Of a stretch of 64,000 bases of DNA, positions 22,801 through 34,060 are shown one piece after another; the first letter of the stretch is position 1; the number at the start of each line of letters is the position of its first letter. The notes under the pieces are model-generated. The model had not been told where the DNA came from. It did not search any database and was given only the letters and a program-made list of their open reading frames with translations. Source of the DNA: Holacanthus passer (lineage: Eukaryota; Chordata; Actinopteri; Pomacanthidae); assembly GCA_025331565.1 (NCBI GenBank), contig JAFREQ010000043.1:1240001-1304000 (forward strand). Reading direction: 5' to 3'. A program made the translations under genes and the position numbers.

Positions 22801-24643
22801 CAGACACATGCTTACACATGGTTCATTTTCTGCAGAAATGTCCCACTACATTGTCTTTCATGTCTCCCCCATCCCTCAGCAGCGACACACTGTCTTTAGC
22901 AGTGGATATCGAACACGAGGTCTTCAAGAGCAGCAAGTCGTCGAACTTGTACAGAGCTGCCATCCTAAAGAAGGTAACTCCTGACTGTTCTGCCTGTCAC
23001 AGCATCAGTGGTAGAAGATATACACCTGAACTCAAATGTTGTCTTGAAGGTGTCAGAGATTAAGAAAACAGCACCTGCTTCAACTGGAGGAGAAAGTGAC
23101 CGGACTAACAGCAGCAGTGAATCCAGAGAAACTGAGTCAAAAGTCAAAGAGGAAGCATCGTCCTCGTCTTCGACCTCCTTTTCTGAGGAGCTGCAGGGGT
23201 TCACGTCTGCATCTGAGATCTACTCAGTAAGAAACACTTGCACATTTTGGATTCTTGGGGCTGCAGAAGATTTGGATGTAAACATGAATTTGCTTTATTC
23301 CTCCAGATGAAGCGTAAGAGGGTCGGGGCGGGCCAGAGGGGCTCATCCAACCCCTTCCTGACTGCCAAGGATCTGCTGAAGCCCTCCACGTTGGACAACG
23401 ACAGCTCGGGAGCCGCCGGAGAGACGAACACAGCTGCATCTTCTGCCATGACGTCGTCCGTCAGAGCCAGAGCGAATGCCGTCGCTGCCTCCCTGAACAG
23501 CCCGACAAAGGCAGGCCGAGCCATGAGCAAGAAGCAGCAGAAGCTAGCGGAGGCGGCAAAGAGCTCCCGCAACATTTCCCAGTACTTTGCGAAGAAACAA
23601 ACAGCGGAGAAAAGCCAGGAGGAGGCAGAGGAGGGACCCGATGATGCGTTGTCTCATTCTGCCTCTGTGGTCCAAGAAAACCAGGGGGAACACTCGCCTG
23701 TCTCTGTGGAGGCTGTAGAGACTCAGCACGTGATCCAAGAAGAAAGTAAAACAGAAGTAATGATTATATCTGATGATGAACTGGAGGAAATCCATAAAAC
23801 TGAGACAGTGGAGGTGGAGCAGGATCAAGACACAAGACAAGAGTCCACTGCAGAGTAAGAAACCCACAATGCAGCATTTTAAGATGATGGAAAAGTCTTC
23901 TCTCAACTTTAACGTTATGTTCTCTCACACAGACAAAACAAACCAGAAGAAGACGCCAAACCACCTCTAATAACATTGGTAAGAGTCTGTTTCCCATCAG
24001 ATCTTTAAGATTTGTTTCCCACTCTGTGACTCATGGTACTTGTGTTTGTGTATCAGTTGATGGATGATATGAAAGCGAACAGAGAATCTTCTCCTCCGGC
24101 AAAGCGCAGCCGCCCTGCAGATGGCCGTGGCAGAAGGGTCACCTTTAACCCCAACGTCCAGGAGAGGGCGTTGCATCCCGTGAATGACCCACCCAGGCAT
24201 GTAACACTAAAGGAAGCGGCCGATATTGTGGTCCACTACCTGGACCCCTTTTACACTCAGGGAAAGTTTGCCACCAAGGTGAGAGAGGCGAATATCAAGA
24301 GGAAGAGGAAATGTTTCACCTGTTTGCAGATGAATTCTCAGCTGTTGCTTCCTTTGTTTGCAGGAGCTGTTTAAGTCCTTCGCCCGCTACTTGTCTCACC
24401 TTCTTGCAGAGGGGAGGAGTCGGGGGAAAGGCCAAGGTAAGAGGGGATAAATCATCTTAAACTTGTGTTTTGCCGTATGAGATGGACTCCTCTCTGATGT
24501 TCCTCTCTGTGTCCGCAGTCAAAGCAGAAGCCAAAGCTCTCATCAAGAAATTCTTCAGCAAAGTCCAGCGCTGCGAGAGCGAGGCAGACTGGAAGCACCT
24601 TAAAAGACCGCACAGCTGTAAAACCACAGAGAACAAGGAATAA
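13871..24643 (+). CDS. recql5: ATP-dependent DNA helicase Q5 (RecQ-like 5)
   Basis: Nineteen coding exons: 13871-13967, 14152-14273, 15811-16332, 16751-16847, 16931-17042, 17157-17319, 17411-17493, 20735-20953, 21034-21130, 22084-22120, 22208-22266, 22721-22791, 22880-22973, 23050-23226, 23307-23854, 23933-23978, 24057-24278, 24364-24436 and 24519-24643. The sum is 2964 bases, 987 residues, close to the 991 of human RECQL5. Visible motifs: Walker A GAGKS (44-48), DEAH (146-149), motif VI QESGRAGRDG, and RecQ-Ct zinc cysteines C400, C416, C420 and C423. A region like the RNA polymerase II-binding KIX/IRI segment follows (REHCLCLLQEAL...), then a PCNA-box-like SRNISQYF (737-744), and a C-terminal SRI domain (VTLKEAADIVVHYL... 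to CESEADW). The family is a 3'-5' helicase that dismantles RAD51 filaments and restrains RNA polymerase II. Odd points: exon 8 appears to end at a GC donor, and exon 13 has NAGNAG acceptors. An in-frame upstream ATG (13754) exists, but the family start aligns with MTTTLKQAL. Confidence 0.95.
14324..15760. mobile_element. Decayed PIF/Harbinger-like DNA transposon in RECQL5 intron 2
   Basis: Terminal inverted repeats: the left end (14329-14360, GTTCCAGAAAGCAGGTTT) matches the reverse complement of the right end (15720-15754, ATTCCAAGAAAGCAGGTTT), followed on both sides by subterminal ACTCTGAGTT-type repeats. The flanks read TAA on the left and TAG on the right, compatible with a decayed three-base target duplication of PIF/Harbinger type. 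The interior holds a broken accessory protein gene. The element is about 1.4 kb with no transposase seen, so it is non-autonomous. Family assignment rests on the TIR style and the Myb/SANT-like remnant. Confidence 0.65.
14560..15493 (+). pseudogene. Remnant of a Myb/SANT-like accessory protein of the intronic transposon
   Basis: In-frame scraps include STWKQLKMEFKNIVQT (around 14800-14838), the signature end of the Myb/SANT-like domain found in fish Harbinger-associated and NAIF1-like proteins. A C-terminal coiled segment follows (15296-15493, HLIKKMEKNDQEIVYLGWQI...). Stops and frame changes lie between them. No intact product is expected. Confidence 0.5.
17532..17537 (-). terminator. smim5: Probable poly(A) signal of SMIM5
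   Basis: TTTATT on the + strand reads AATAAA on the - strand, about 730 bases past the SMIM5 stop codon. Cleavage would fall about 20 bases from the end of RECQL5 exon 7 (17493), so the nested transcript just fills the intron. Confidence 0.45.
18267..18545 (-). CDS. smim5: Small integral membrane protein 5, nested in RECQL5 intron 7
   Basis: Two coding exons on the - strand: 18545-18428 (start codon 18545-18543) and 18349-18267 (stop TGA). They join in phase through donor T|GTGAGT and acceptor CATTTGCAG|TGG to give 66 residues. The N-terminus MDAKEGALNLLNKIWVKLQDL is amphipathic. A hydrophobic span (about 30-51, AAFFILLTFILVVLLMTVLTCV) follows, then a Cys cluster and a basic tail (CCCCRKTKTKGSNI). 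The order helix, TM, CCCC and basic tail matches human SMIM5. Reading straight through the intron gives a longer frame, but the spliced form fits the family length. The exon continues to an acceptor at 18546/18547 (CTCTCTAG|G), so there is upstream 5' UTR. The function of SMIM5 is not established. Confidence 0.82.
   Translation of the reverse strand: MDAKEGALNLLNKIWVKLQDLPNATPIDLAAFFILLTFICESSLFIITHFYVFLKSEDMMLFSFAVVVLLMTVLTCVTCCCCRKTKTKGSNI
19505..19640 (-). other. smim5: Possible untranslated first exon of SMIM5
   Basis: A strong donor on the - strand (CTCTCACAG|GTAAGTG, boundary at 19505) lies upstream of the SMIM5 coding exon, which itself begins with an acceptor. The 5' limit is a guess. 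Confidence 0.35.
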
Positions 24644-25129
24644 AGGGAAAGCAAATGTAGCCATTTTTAGGGTCAAGCCCTTCCTCTTTGTCAGTGCCTA
24701 AGCTTCCCTTCCTCCTGCGTTCTCGCCCGCTGACCAGGTTTACGGTTAATTTGCTGCTAGAGTTCTGCTTTTTTTGTGGGCTCATTGCTGCTGCAGTAGC
24801 TTATGATTAAGCAATAACGTGGGCTGTTAAAGTCAGAAGAGCAGAGGTGAAACTGTGCATACTAATATGTCATGTGTTCTCTTCGTTTACTGAAAATTGT
24901 CACATTACTGATGATCAAAGTATGTGATTTTTAAATTACTTTTCTATAGGCAGCAACTGGTTTTCATTAATTTCCTTACATTATGGAGGTTTTGTGAGAC
25001 TGCACTCTTTTTTTTCATGTCAGTCTGCACTTAAATCTAAAGCATCTTTCAAGTCTCTGCAAGTTGATTTTCATAATAAGCTGCAATGGATGGAAAGCAA
25101 AGCCAAGAGTCTGCAGCCATGCTAACAGC

Positions 25130-25510
25130 TATATGAGGCTGTACCGTGAGCTAAATGCTAATGTCGGCATGCTAACATGCTCACAATGACAAAGCTTATT
25201 TGTTGATGTTTAGCAGGTATAATGTTTATCATGTTTTTAATTTAGTGCATTAGTGTGCTAACATTTGCTAATTAGCACTGAAGTCAAATTGACAGGAATG
25301 TCAGTTTGCAGGTATTTGGTCATAAACCTGCAATTTTGACCTGACTGCCTGATGAAAGGTCAGTGGATCATCAAAGTCATCAGGGTTCATCCTCTGGGGA
25401 CCAAGTAATTATACACCAAATTACATGGCGATCTAATAGCTGCTGGGATGTTTCAGCCTGGACCAAAGTGGTGGACCGAGCATCCATAGATCCACTGGCA
25501 CGGCTAGAAA
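25130..25510. repeat. Teleost high-copy dispersed repeat in the RECQL5 3' region
   Basis: Contains CATGCTAACATGCTCACAATGAC, then GATGTTTAGCAGGTATAATGTTTA, then TTTGCTAATTAGCACT, then CAGGTATTTGGTCATAAAC, then CTGGACCAAAGTGGTGGACCGA. This ordered set of phrases recurs widely in percomorph fish genomes and transcripts (from memory). It shows modest decay. The repeat class is not assigned. Confidence 0.7.
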
Positions 25511-26010
25511 TGCACTGTGGAAATGGTTGACAGTCACGTGAAGAATACACAATTTAAGGTAGATAGGGATAAGATACACAGGAATACTGGAACAATGTTT
25601 TCATATTTGACATAAATCAGTTGGCTCTGTGTTGTAGGAACCTTCTAGATATTTTTACTGCTGCTGCATATTTTGTGTTTGGCTGCTGGACTGCAGAACG
25701 AAGTCAATGGACACAAATGAGATACTGTATGATGTGAAACTTTCCTGTTTGTTTTCTTTAATTTAAAACTAAAAACTGGCTTATGTCTCTTTTGCAGAAC
25801 GATTGTTTTTCTTTGTTTTTTTTAGCAACATAGTTTCCAATGAGGGAAATGTACCTTAGTTTTAGTGCCTGTCTGGGCTGTGAGAGGCCCCAGTTTCTAA
25901 TGTCCCAAAGAGCACTGATGGACACTGTTGGACACTGATGGACACTGAGGCCTGGCTGTGCAGAGTCTCAACAGCCACAGTCCATCTACTCTCTGCTCCT
26001 ACATGTTTAC

Positions 26011-26016
26011 AATAAA
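26011..26016 (+). terminator. recql5: Candidate poly(A) signal of RECQL5
   Basis: AATAAA in TTTACAATAAAGTCTGTGCTG, about 1.37 kb after the stop codon. If used, the 3' UTR (24644 to about 26035) contains the dispersed repeat at 25130-25510. Confidence 0.45.
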
Positions 26017-26289
26017 GTCTGTGCTGAACAGGAACAGACCAACATCAGTGTGAGACCTTCACTGTTAATGTGTTCATTCATGAGTGTCTTCAACTGGACA
26101 ATTAAACTTATTGGCCCTATGGGGGCTGATAGGAGGAGGATGGAGGAGACGTCAGTGCCAGGGACGCTGTCAAATAGACGTGACGTCATCTCCTGTGATG
26201 CTTCCTTCAGGTTCTGCTTGTAATTCCCAGCTTTAATCCAGTGGCACTTGCCTTAGATTCAACTCTCCTTGAAAATATAATTTATTTTA

Positions 26290-26400
26290 TAATTTATGCA
26301 GCTTTATGCGACTCCACTACTTTTCAAAGGCAAATATTGTACTTTTCACTGCACTACATTTATCTGACAGCTTTAATTTACTAGTTACCTTTCAGATTAG
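26290..26400. repeat. Teleost dispersed repeat fragment (CTCCACTAC ... TTTACTAGTTACCTTTCAGATT)
   Basis: Same family as the fragment at 13185-13265: CACTGCACTACATTTATCTGACAGCTTTAATTTACTAGTTACCTTTCAGATT. It lies in the otherwise empty stretch between RECQL5 and CDR2L (26035-26860). Confidence 0.55.
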
Positions 26401-26859
26401 CTTTTCCCAGCTTCGGTCATTTTGAATATTCCTGAAAAACTGAATATTGAACATTGTCATAAAGCTGAAAACTGAGCTTGGGATGAAAAGTTAACATTTT
26501 AGAGATACTTGATTCTTTCAGGTCCTTGTGTCAGGTTTTCAATTATTTCAGCTTTGTGCTTGTATGTTGTTTATTTCTAGTGTTTAATCAAGTACCACAC
26601 ATCAGATCTGGGGTCAGGTAGAAAAAGTGAACATTTCCCTTAATTTACTTTTTTAAAAATTATTTATTACTTAAGTTATTTTCTCCCTAAACTGCATCTT
26701 AACTTACTGCACCTTTAAACTACAGTGAAGATGAGGATCTAGTATTGGGAAGTAGTTTCACCTTGTGGTTTGCAAACAGTTTGCAAATCATATTACAATT
26801 TCAAATTAATTAGTTTCACCAACGAGTGATGATGTTATTTTATTACTACACATCAGCAA

Positions 26860-27261
26860 TAAAACGATTTGCAAAAGGAAGTTGCTGCAGCAGAGAGACA
26901 AAGAGTTAAAGTTCCCACAGCTGAGGCTAGATTTCCGAGTGCACGTGAACGCAGCAGCAGCAGCAGCAGCACTGAGCTCACTGTCAGGCTTCGTCTGCAG
27001 GTTTCTGCTGCACATCAAACACCGGTGAGAGCAACGCGAGAAGAAACACTGTGGTTTTCTTCTCCAGCAGCTGGTTGGTTTCCCGGCTGCAGGTCTGAGC
27101 AGTCGCATGCGGTTTCCTCCGCATCTGCAGGTTTTTGCATTGAAAGGGGCTCAGACTCGAGGAGGCTGCTGCTGTGTGTTGTCACATCCGGACGAGCCGG
27201 TCGGTGAATTAGCAGATCACATCCCCGGTGAGGAGGAAGGAGAAGAAGAAGAAGTTGATCG
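26860..27261 (+). promoter_or_regulatory. cdr2l: Presumed promoter and 5' UTR of CDR2L
   Basis: A GC-richer stretch that runs directly into the start-codon exon. It includes a (GCA)n run at 26951-26971 and a GAAGAAGAAGAAG purine run just before the ATG. No TATA box was recognised and the transcription start is not defined. Confidence 0.45.
26951..26971. repeat. (GCA)n trinucleotide repeat
   Basis: Seven uninterrupted GCA units in the presumed CDR2L 5' UTR or promoter. Confidence 0.85.
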
Positions 27262-28058
27262 ATGCTTCGTGCGGGCAGGATGGAGGAGTTTGTCACGGAG
27301 GAAGAGGAGCCGTGGTACGATCAGAGAGACCTGGAGCAAGGTGAGTCTCCCTGTGTCAGCTGTGTGCGTGTGTGTGTGTGTCTCTGAGTGTGTAACAATG
27401 CCCCCCATCCACAGCCTCCTGCCCTCTGGGATGAAAGGATCCCTGCAGGAGGGGTGGGTGATGCAAAGAAGAGAGGAGGGTTGCATCCATTGTAAAACAC
27501 CATTTCATTCCGTGCATGAGTGTGAGTGCTGTGAAAACATGTCTGTGCATCTCTGCTCTCTTCCTCTGCCAATTATTTTGATCATGTCAGTCACAGAATA
27601 GCCCTGCTGTCTGACTGAGTGGATGCTGCCTTTCCTTTCTTGCAGGGTTGCTCTCCTCCTGTAGTCCCCTCTGTATTCACTTGAGATCATCTGTGGGGAC
27701 ATTATTTAATGTGTGTTAGGCAAAAAAGCAAGAGTCTTAGTGATTTATTTTGTGGCACCTCAAATCTGGCCAGTCATGCCTGTGACCTCAAATGAACGCA
27801 GAGGGAAGTGTTGTGTTTCACTGATGCTATGATGTGATGCACTTCTGTGAGCAGCCTCTTCAGTAATGACTTAAATGGATGCACTTCCACCAGCAGTGTA
27901 TCTCAAGAGGAGAGATGTGCATCCTGCTGCGGCTCTGGCCTCAGCATCACCCCACCCTACCCCCCTGATCACCTGCTGACCCAGAGAGCTAAAGCAGCTT
28001 TGTGTCTCATCATCGCATTGTACACAATCAGAGAGGAGAGAGAGGCAGGTGGATTCTG

Positions 28059-28102
<44 letters not shown>

Positions 28103-29093
28103 AGTATGGGTGTGTTGCCTCGCTGTCTGTATCTCAGCATTATTCAGCAGCAAGCATGAAGTCATTAAGCCCCTGGATGATCTGATTAGGGAGCCCCAGA
28201 CCTCCTTAGTCGGGATCAGAGATTCCAGGCTTTTGGGGTCAGATTGGAGGCATAATTGCTCCAAGCAAAACGTCATCCTGCACGTACTCATACTCAGGCA
28301 TGATTTTTCCCCAGACATGATGTTGTTATGCAACTTCTCGACTGCCAGCTCTGAGATTTGGTGACCCCTGTTTTCATTATGATCTGGCAAACATATGCAG
28401 TGCGTCTGGGCAGATGGCGTGGTGTGGTGATGTCATGTTGTGTGTTGCAGCCTCATGTGAGGGGCCTGTGCCTGAATGCATCACACATCAAAGAGCATCA
28501 CAGAGATGCAGAGAGCAGAAACACAAGAGCAACTGAACAAAAATGGTTTATATGCTAATGATACTTGAAGGAGAGACTGTCTTTACCAGCTGTTCTGCAC
28601 TAATCAGGCTCGTCACTATGTTTCGAACAGATCATCCTTTTGTCTAATTGTCTGTCAATTTCCTCAACACATCCTCTCATCCGTGCACACAATCTAGAAA
28701 TTACATAACTAGCCCTCGGCACGTGTCGGCCCTCAGGAACAGAGACGGTGCTGTGACTGAGTTGGACCTCGGGGGCGAAGGCTCGCTGTGCTCTCCCGTC
28801 TCACACACTCTCACTTAGCTCATTATCACTCGGCGGTTCAGACCGGTGTTGTGTTATCAGTTCTGCATTGTTGAGATGGGAAATTACAGCCTGTTCCCAT
28901 CTCCCTCTGCAAATGTAGCGACACAGGCGTGCTCAGTGTGAGTTGATGATGCTTGTTAATGACATTGGATTAAACAGAGGGGTTCCTGCTGCATTCAGGC
29001 GTGCTTGGTTGTGTAGAGAAGTTTACACATGAGCACATACAGATGGATCCACTGTAAATCACTTCTAATCTCTCGCACTTTACACCTACGATG

Positions 29094-29158
<65 letters not shown>

Positions 29159-32100
29159 CCTGTCATGTCCAGTAATGGATGTCACCAGCTCTCTGTTTCT
29201 TCCCACTCCTGCAGTGCTATTTCGCTATGGGCTCCAAGTATGCAGAGCCAGCAGGATTCTCCTCCTCCTACTCGGGTCCAGCAGTGAGGATCCTTTTCAC
29301 CAGAGGAGATGAATAATGAATGCATCAAGCTGTGTTGTAAAATAACAGCAGCTGCAAGGGTTATCGCTGCTCAGGCCCCCAGCGTGCACATGGATATGAT
29401 CTGTGTTAAAGCAGACAGGAACACAGTGGCACTCGTCATGATTGTGCTCAAGAGCTCGACATCCAAAACCAAGTCCAACACCATGAAGTGAACTCTTGAT
29501 CACTTTCTGTTGTTTACATCTGCTCTTCTTTCTCTGTCCTGTCAGACCTGCACTTGGCAGCCGAGCTCGGCAAAACCCTCCTGGAGCGCAACAAGGAACT
29601 GGAGGACTCCCTGCAGCAGATGTACATCAACAATGAGGAGCAAGTGCAAGAGATAGAGGTGTGTTTGATCCATCTACTCCGCCAGTGCGTGTTCAACTGA
29701 GTAATTTTCTACATGGCACAGAGATGAAACACCCAGTTGAAACACCTGGCACGATTTGGCCCCTCTTGATTTTGCATCAAGCTAATTATTGTAAAGCGTG
29801 GAGCACTTGGAAGGAAAAATAAAAGCTTATTTCTGTGAACATGAAAGGATATGCAAAATTCCTGAATCTGTCACAGCTCAAAGGTTCCTTATTAGTCAGA
29901 AGCCTGGCTGAGGATGAAGAGCTGCAGACACGGTAACACAACTCAGGAATCACATCAAACAAAAGTGCTCGTAAGAAAAGGAAAAGTTGCAAATGTCTGT
30001 TATGTGGTTCTAAAAAAAAGGAAATAGACCAATGAACATCATCATACATCTGGCAGACTCTTTTGTTTAAAGTGACCTAAAATAAGTGTATTTAACCCCC
30101 TTTGTCAGACAATCCGACTTAAGGTCAAGTGGATGTTCTTTAACTAGTTTGCATTCAACTATGTGTCTCTTTCATTTAACTGTTTCAACTGTTTAAACTA
30201 TTTAAACTGTCAATAATTTATCATTATTTTTATTTTATTTTTTATTATTTTATTTCATTTTAACTATTTTACTTTTACTCAACTATTTCAACTTTTTACT
30301 ATTTATCCATCACTCGTTATTTAATCATCTAGCCTTTATCGAACCAAGCAACTTCTCTGCTTCACACACTCTTTATTGCAACTGATCAACTCATTTCTAC
30401 ATTAAACTTGTCTCCCTTGCAGTACCTGTCCAAGCAGTCCGAGATGCTGAGGGAAATGAACGAGCAGCACGCAAAGGTGTACGAACAGCTCGATGTGACT
30501 GCCAGAGAGCTGGAGATCACCAACGAGAAGCTGGTGCTGGAGAGCAAAGCCTCGCAGCAGAAAATAGACAGGTGATCAACAGCTGCTGGCTGATGGCGTC
30601 TGAGATCCATCTTCTGCTCCCCCATTTTGAGCACAATGTACCAGAAATCATGCAATGTAGAAAAACACGTCTGTCACAAGAATCACGTCACAGATCAGCC
30701 ATGTCATCATCAAAGACAGTGGGTCTTTAAAGAACATTGTGAAACCAGACAAGCATAAACCTAAAGGTTGTACAGTGATGTATGATAATACCAGGAAGTA
30801 ACTTATTTCCATTGCACCACATTTATATTTGTATTTGCAGACCATCGTGTCTACCTGAGCAACTGTAAAGCACTTTTTCTCTCTTTAGCACTTTCATAAT
30901 CGGGGCCAAAGTTCTTTACAAATCATATTAGTGATCTGAAGTCTTTTCAATGGCAGCCTCTGTTCTGTCTAAATCTGCTCCTTCACATTCTTTGTTTTGT
31001 AACTGCGACACAATGTGGCTGAGGTATGCTGAGCAAAGAGAGAATTAAATCACCTTAGTAATGACGTAACAAGCATTGAACAAATGTGTGTTTGTGTTTG
31101 TGTGTGCAGGTTGATGGGCACCATGGAGACCTTGCAGGGTCAGGTGGACAGTCTGACCTCTCGGGTGGAGGAGCTGCGAACCCTGGAAGAGCTGAGGGTC
31201 CGCAGAGAGAAGAAGGAACGGCGCAAGACTGTGCACTCCTTCCCCTGCCTCAAAGAGCTGTGCACTGCACCAAGGTCACTGCCAGGAGTTTGTTTTCTAC
31301 TGTGCAAAGAGGCTTTTCACTTTGAGAAAGTCTCTTCCAGACGTCCACGCTGTAGGCTTTGTTGTGATTTCATCTTGTTCACACAGATTAGTAGACTGCT
31401 AATACTAGCTGCGTACAATACAGACGAACTGATTATTCTGCAAAAAAAGAGAAGTAAAAACCAGGAAATACCAGGAATTGAAAAAATGATTGATTGAGTT
31501 GATTAAACAGCTCAGTAATTGAAGTTGTAATACTGCTCAACGCCAGATACACTAAACTAGTCCTGCTAAACATTAACTAGTCTAGTTTAGTGAAATATCA
31601 GAAACTGCCGTCTCTGCAGTCTCAGACTCTGGTGAGGTTCATGTGATTCAGTGTGGTGAAGCTACCTTTAAATCAAAATGTAATTAATTAAAGATGAATC
31701 TATTAAACCAGCCCTTTAGTTCAAGAGAAAAAAAAGAAACAAGAACACATTATTTTTGCAGATACTGTGTTTCTCTGTGCCCTTTAGTTTATCCATACAT
31801 AAAGTATTCTACTAGCATCTAAATGTTTTTTTTGTTGGTTTTATTTGGTCTTTGAAAATAATGAATAATCAGCGTAACTGGTGACAACTCATGTATCTGT
31901 TACACAGTTTGACTAAGAGCCTTCATACTGCAAATCCTTTTTTTTTTTTTTTTTTTTTTTACTAAAGGTTTTGTAGTGGCTTTAAAGAATGTCCACATTG
32001 TTGCACTGATCGGATGATTGTGCAGTTATAAAGCATTTAACAAATCATGCTGAAACACTTGTGTTTGTCAGGTACGAGGATGGATTTCTGCTGGCCAACC

Positions 32101-32999
32101 CGGGCAGTGTGGACCTCGCCGAGAGTCAGCCGGTGGATGAGGAGAATGAGCGGCTGAGGGACATCGTGTCCTCCCTGCGTGCGGCCATGGCCACGGAGCG
32201 GTCCAAGAGGGAGGACGCTGAGCGGGAGTGTGCCGCCGTGCTGCAGGAGTTTGAGCGTCTGGAGCAGCGTCTCTTGGGAGCAGAGGGCTGCCAGCTGCGG
32301 GTTCAGGAGCTCGAGGCTGAGCTCCAGGAGATGCAGCAGCTGAGGAAGTCCAGGATGTGTCTGGGCGGAGGTATGGAAGACGGCCTAGAGACGCTGCTCA
32401 ACAACGGGCCCGAGACAGACACCCCGGAGGAGTGCATGGGGCTGGAGGAAGGAGGCGAAGGAGAGGTGGGGGGCACGGGGCAGCAAGGAGGCCCAGTGAG
32501 GAAGAGCTGCAGCGACACGGCTCTGAATGCCATCTCGGCCCGGGACGCCTCGGGCAGGCGTCAGGGCAGCTACGCCCTCCACGCCAACGGCGTGCGCAAA
32601 CGTGGCATGTCCATCCTGCGGGAGGTGGATGAGCAGTACCACGCCCTGCTGGAGAAGTACGAGGAGCTGCTGGGGAAGTGCCGGCGTCACGAGGAGAGCC
32701 TGTGCCACGCAGGGGTGCAGACCTCACGACCCGTCTCCAGAGACCCCTCCATAAAGGAGTACAGCATGGTCTCCGCGGGGCCTTCGACATCAGGGGCCGT
32801 CGCCACCCCTCCCACGCCGCCTCAGACGCCCTCCACCCCTGAGGCCCTGGAGGGGATCAGCAGGCAGGTGGAGCAGGTGGACAAACGGCTCAGCCAGAAC
32901 ACGCCGGAGTACAAGGCCCTGTTCAAAGAGATCTTCTCCCGCTTGCAGAAGACCAAGAGCGACATGAACTCCAGCAAGAGCAGGAAGACTAGCAAATGA
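27262..32999 (+). CDS. cdr2l: Cerebellar degeneration-related protein 2-like
   Basis: Five coding exons: 27262-27340, 29546-29658, 30423-30571, 31110-31274 and 32072-32999. The sum is 1434 bases, 477 residues (human CDR2L is about 465). The start MLRAGRMEEF matches the human MRRAAGMEDF position; a second in-frame Met follows at residue 7. Family hallmarks in order: EPWYDQRDLEQDLHLAAEL at the N-terminus; long heptad coiled coil (about 25-190) with EQHAKVYEQLDVTARELEIT; HSFPCLKELCTAPR; a second coiled coil (about 195-280); an acidic Gly/Glu linker; RKSCSDTALNAI; GMSILREVDEQYHALLEKYEE; and the C-terminal TPEYKALFKEIFSRLQKTKSD. CDR2-family proteins are cytoplasmic coiled-coil paraneoplastic (anti-Yo) antigens, and CDR2L has been linked to ribosomes. 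Introns 1 and 2 are long and contain GT microsatellites. Confidence 0.95.
28060..28101. repeat. (GT)n microsatellite
   Basis: Pure GT run of about 40 bases in CDR2L intron 1. Confidence 0.92.
29094..29158. repeat. (GT)n microsatellite, long
   Basis: Pure GT run of about 64 bases in CDR2L intron 1, about 390 bases upstream of exon 2. Confidence 0.92.
31938..31960. repeat. poly(T) tract
   Basis: Run of 23 T in CDR2L intron 4, about 110 bases upstream of the exon 5 acceptor. Confidence 0.85.
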
Positions 33000-34021
33000 G
33001 ACGGAGCTCATTTGAACAACTTCTCACGCTACAGGTATGGAAAACAGTGACCACACAAGATTTATCTAAAGTTACCTCACTGTTTTGAAGGCTTCTTGTC
33101 GTGGAGTCAAGATGATTCATGATGCATATTGTTAGCAGCGAATGCCTCCATTTGCCCTCGAGGAAGGAAGCTTGGCTGGTTCATTCAAAGCTGCCAAATG
33201 TTGTATTTCACTACATGGATGGAAGATGGCGGATGTGGATGAAATGCCTTTTTCTGAGCGACAAATAATCCGAATGGAAGGTTTTGTTTCTGTCTTTAGG
33301 ACGGTCTAGTGTGTGATGTAGTGTTTGTAACTGAGATGTACTGATACAGAAATGAATTCAGAAATGATTCAACTATAAGCATTTAGTTTTTATTTAACAA
33401 TTAAGCCAAATAATTAATATATAAAAAAAACAGCCATTGGCTTTGAAACTACTGACGGCATTTGAAGCATGTATCTATTAAACACTAAGTGCTAAATTGG
33501 TCTTTAAAAGCAGGTAGAAACTAAATCGCACAAGCTTATGAGCAGCTCGAGGTTGCTTATAGACACAACACTCATATTTGACTGTGTGCATTTTGAATTT
33601 GTTGGATGGTTCAAATCCTTCAGAACAGCTGCCAAAGTGTACTGTACATAAGTGTTTGATGGAGATTTGTTTACTTACATGGTTTGTTGTAACTCTTGTG
33701 GTGAAGGAGACCACACCTGAAGAGGTGGAGATGCCTCTGGGGTTTTTGTTCCAACACACGCTACAAGCTGCAGGGGAACGATCTCTGTTTCAGGGATTTG
33801 TTTGATCGTGTCATACATAAATTAATCAGTTCTGCACTGTGCTATCACACTGTCAACGTTGTTCCTGTAGTTGGCCGTTTAAAATGTTCTCTGTTAATTA
33901 AAATAAGAAACGTATCGACCATGTTCTTCTTTGTTAAGTGCTCAGGGAGGTGTCAAATCCTACAGCAGGTTGAATAAGAAAAAAAAAAAATACAGGTTGT
34001 TTTTCTTTTTGTTTGAATAAA
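33000..34021 (+). other. cdr2l: CDR2L 3' UTR ending at AATAAA
   Basis: Non-coding, AT-rich toward the end. AATAAA sits at 34016-34021 in GTTTGAATAAAACAAG, about 1.0 kb after the stop codon. Confidence 0.6.
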
Positions 34022-34054
34022 ACAAGAGGACACATGCAGGCCCAGTCTGAACAC

Positions 34055-34060
34055 TTTAAT
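34055..34060 (-). terminator. arhgdia: Probable poly(A) signal of ARHGDIA (ATTAAA)
   Basis: TTTAAT on the + strand reads ATTAAA on the - strand. It would end a 3' UTR of about 1.5 kb (35560 down to about 34035), compatible with the long 3' UTR of mammalian ARHGDIA. This places it only about 35 bases from the CDR2L AATAAA on the other strand. Confidence 0.45.

Noticed and set aside
28002..29312. Several open frames encoding poly-Cys-Val or poly-His-Thr
   Set aside because: They are translations of the GT/CA microsatellites in CDR2L intron 1.
32303..32790. Long antisense frames over CDR2L exon 5
   Set aside because: Shadows of a GC-rich coding exon; the + strand frame carries conserved CDR2 family sequence.
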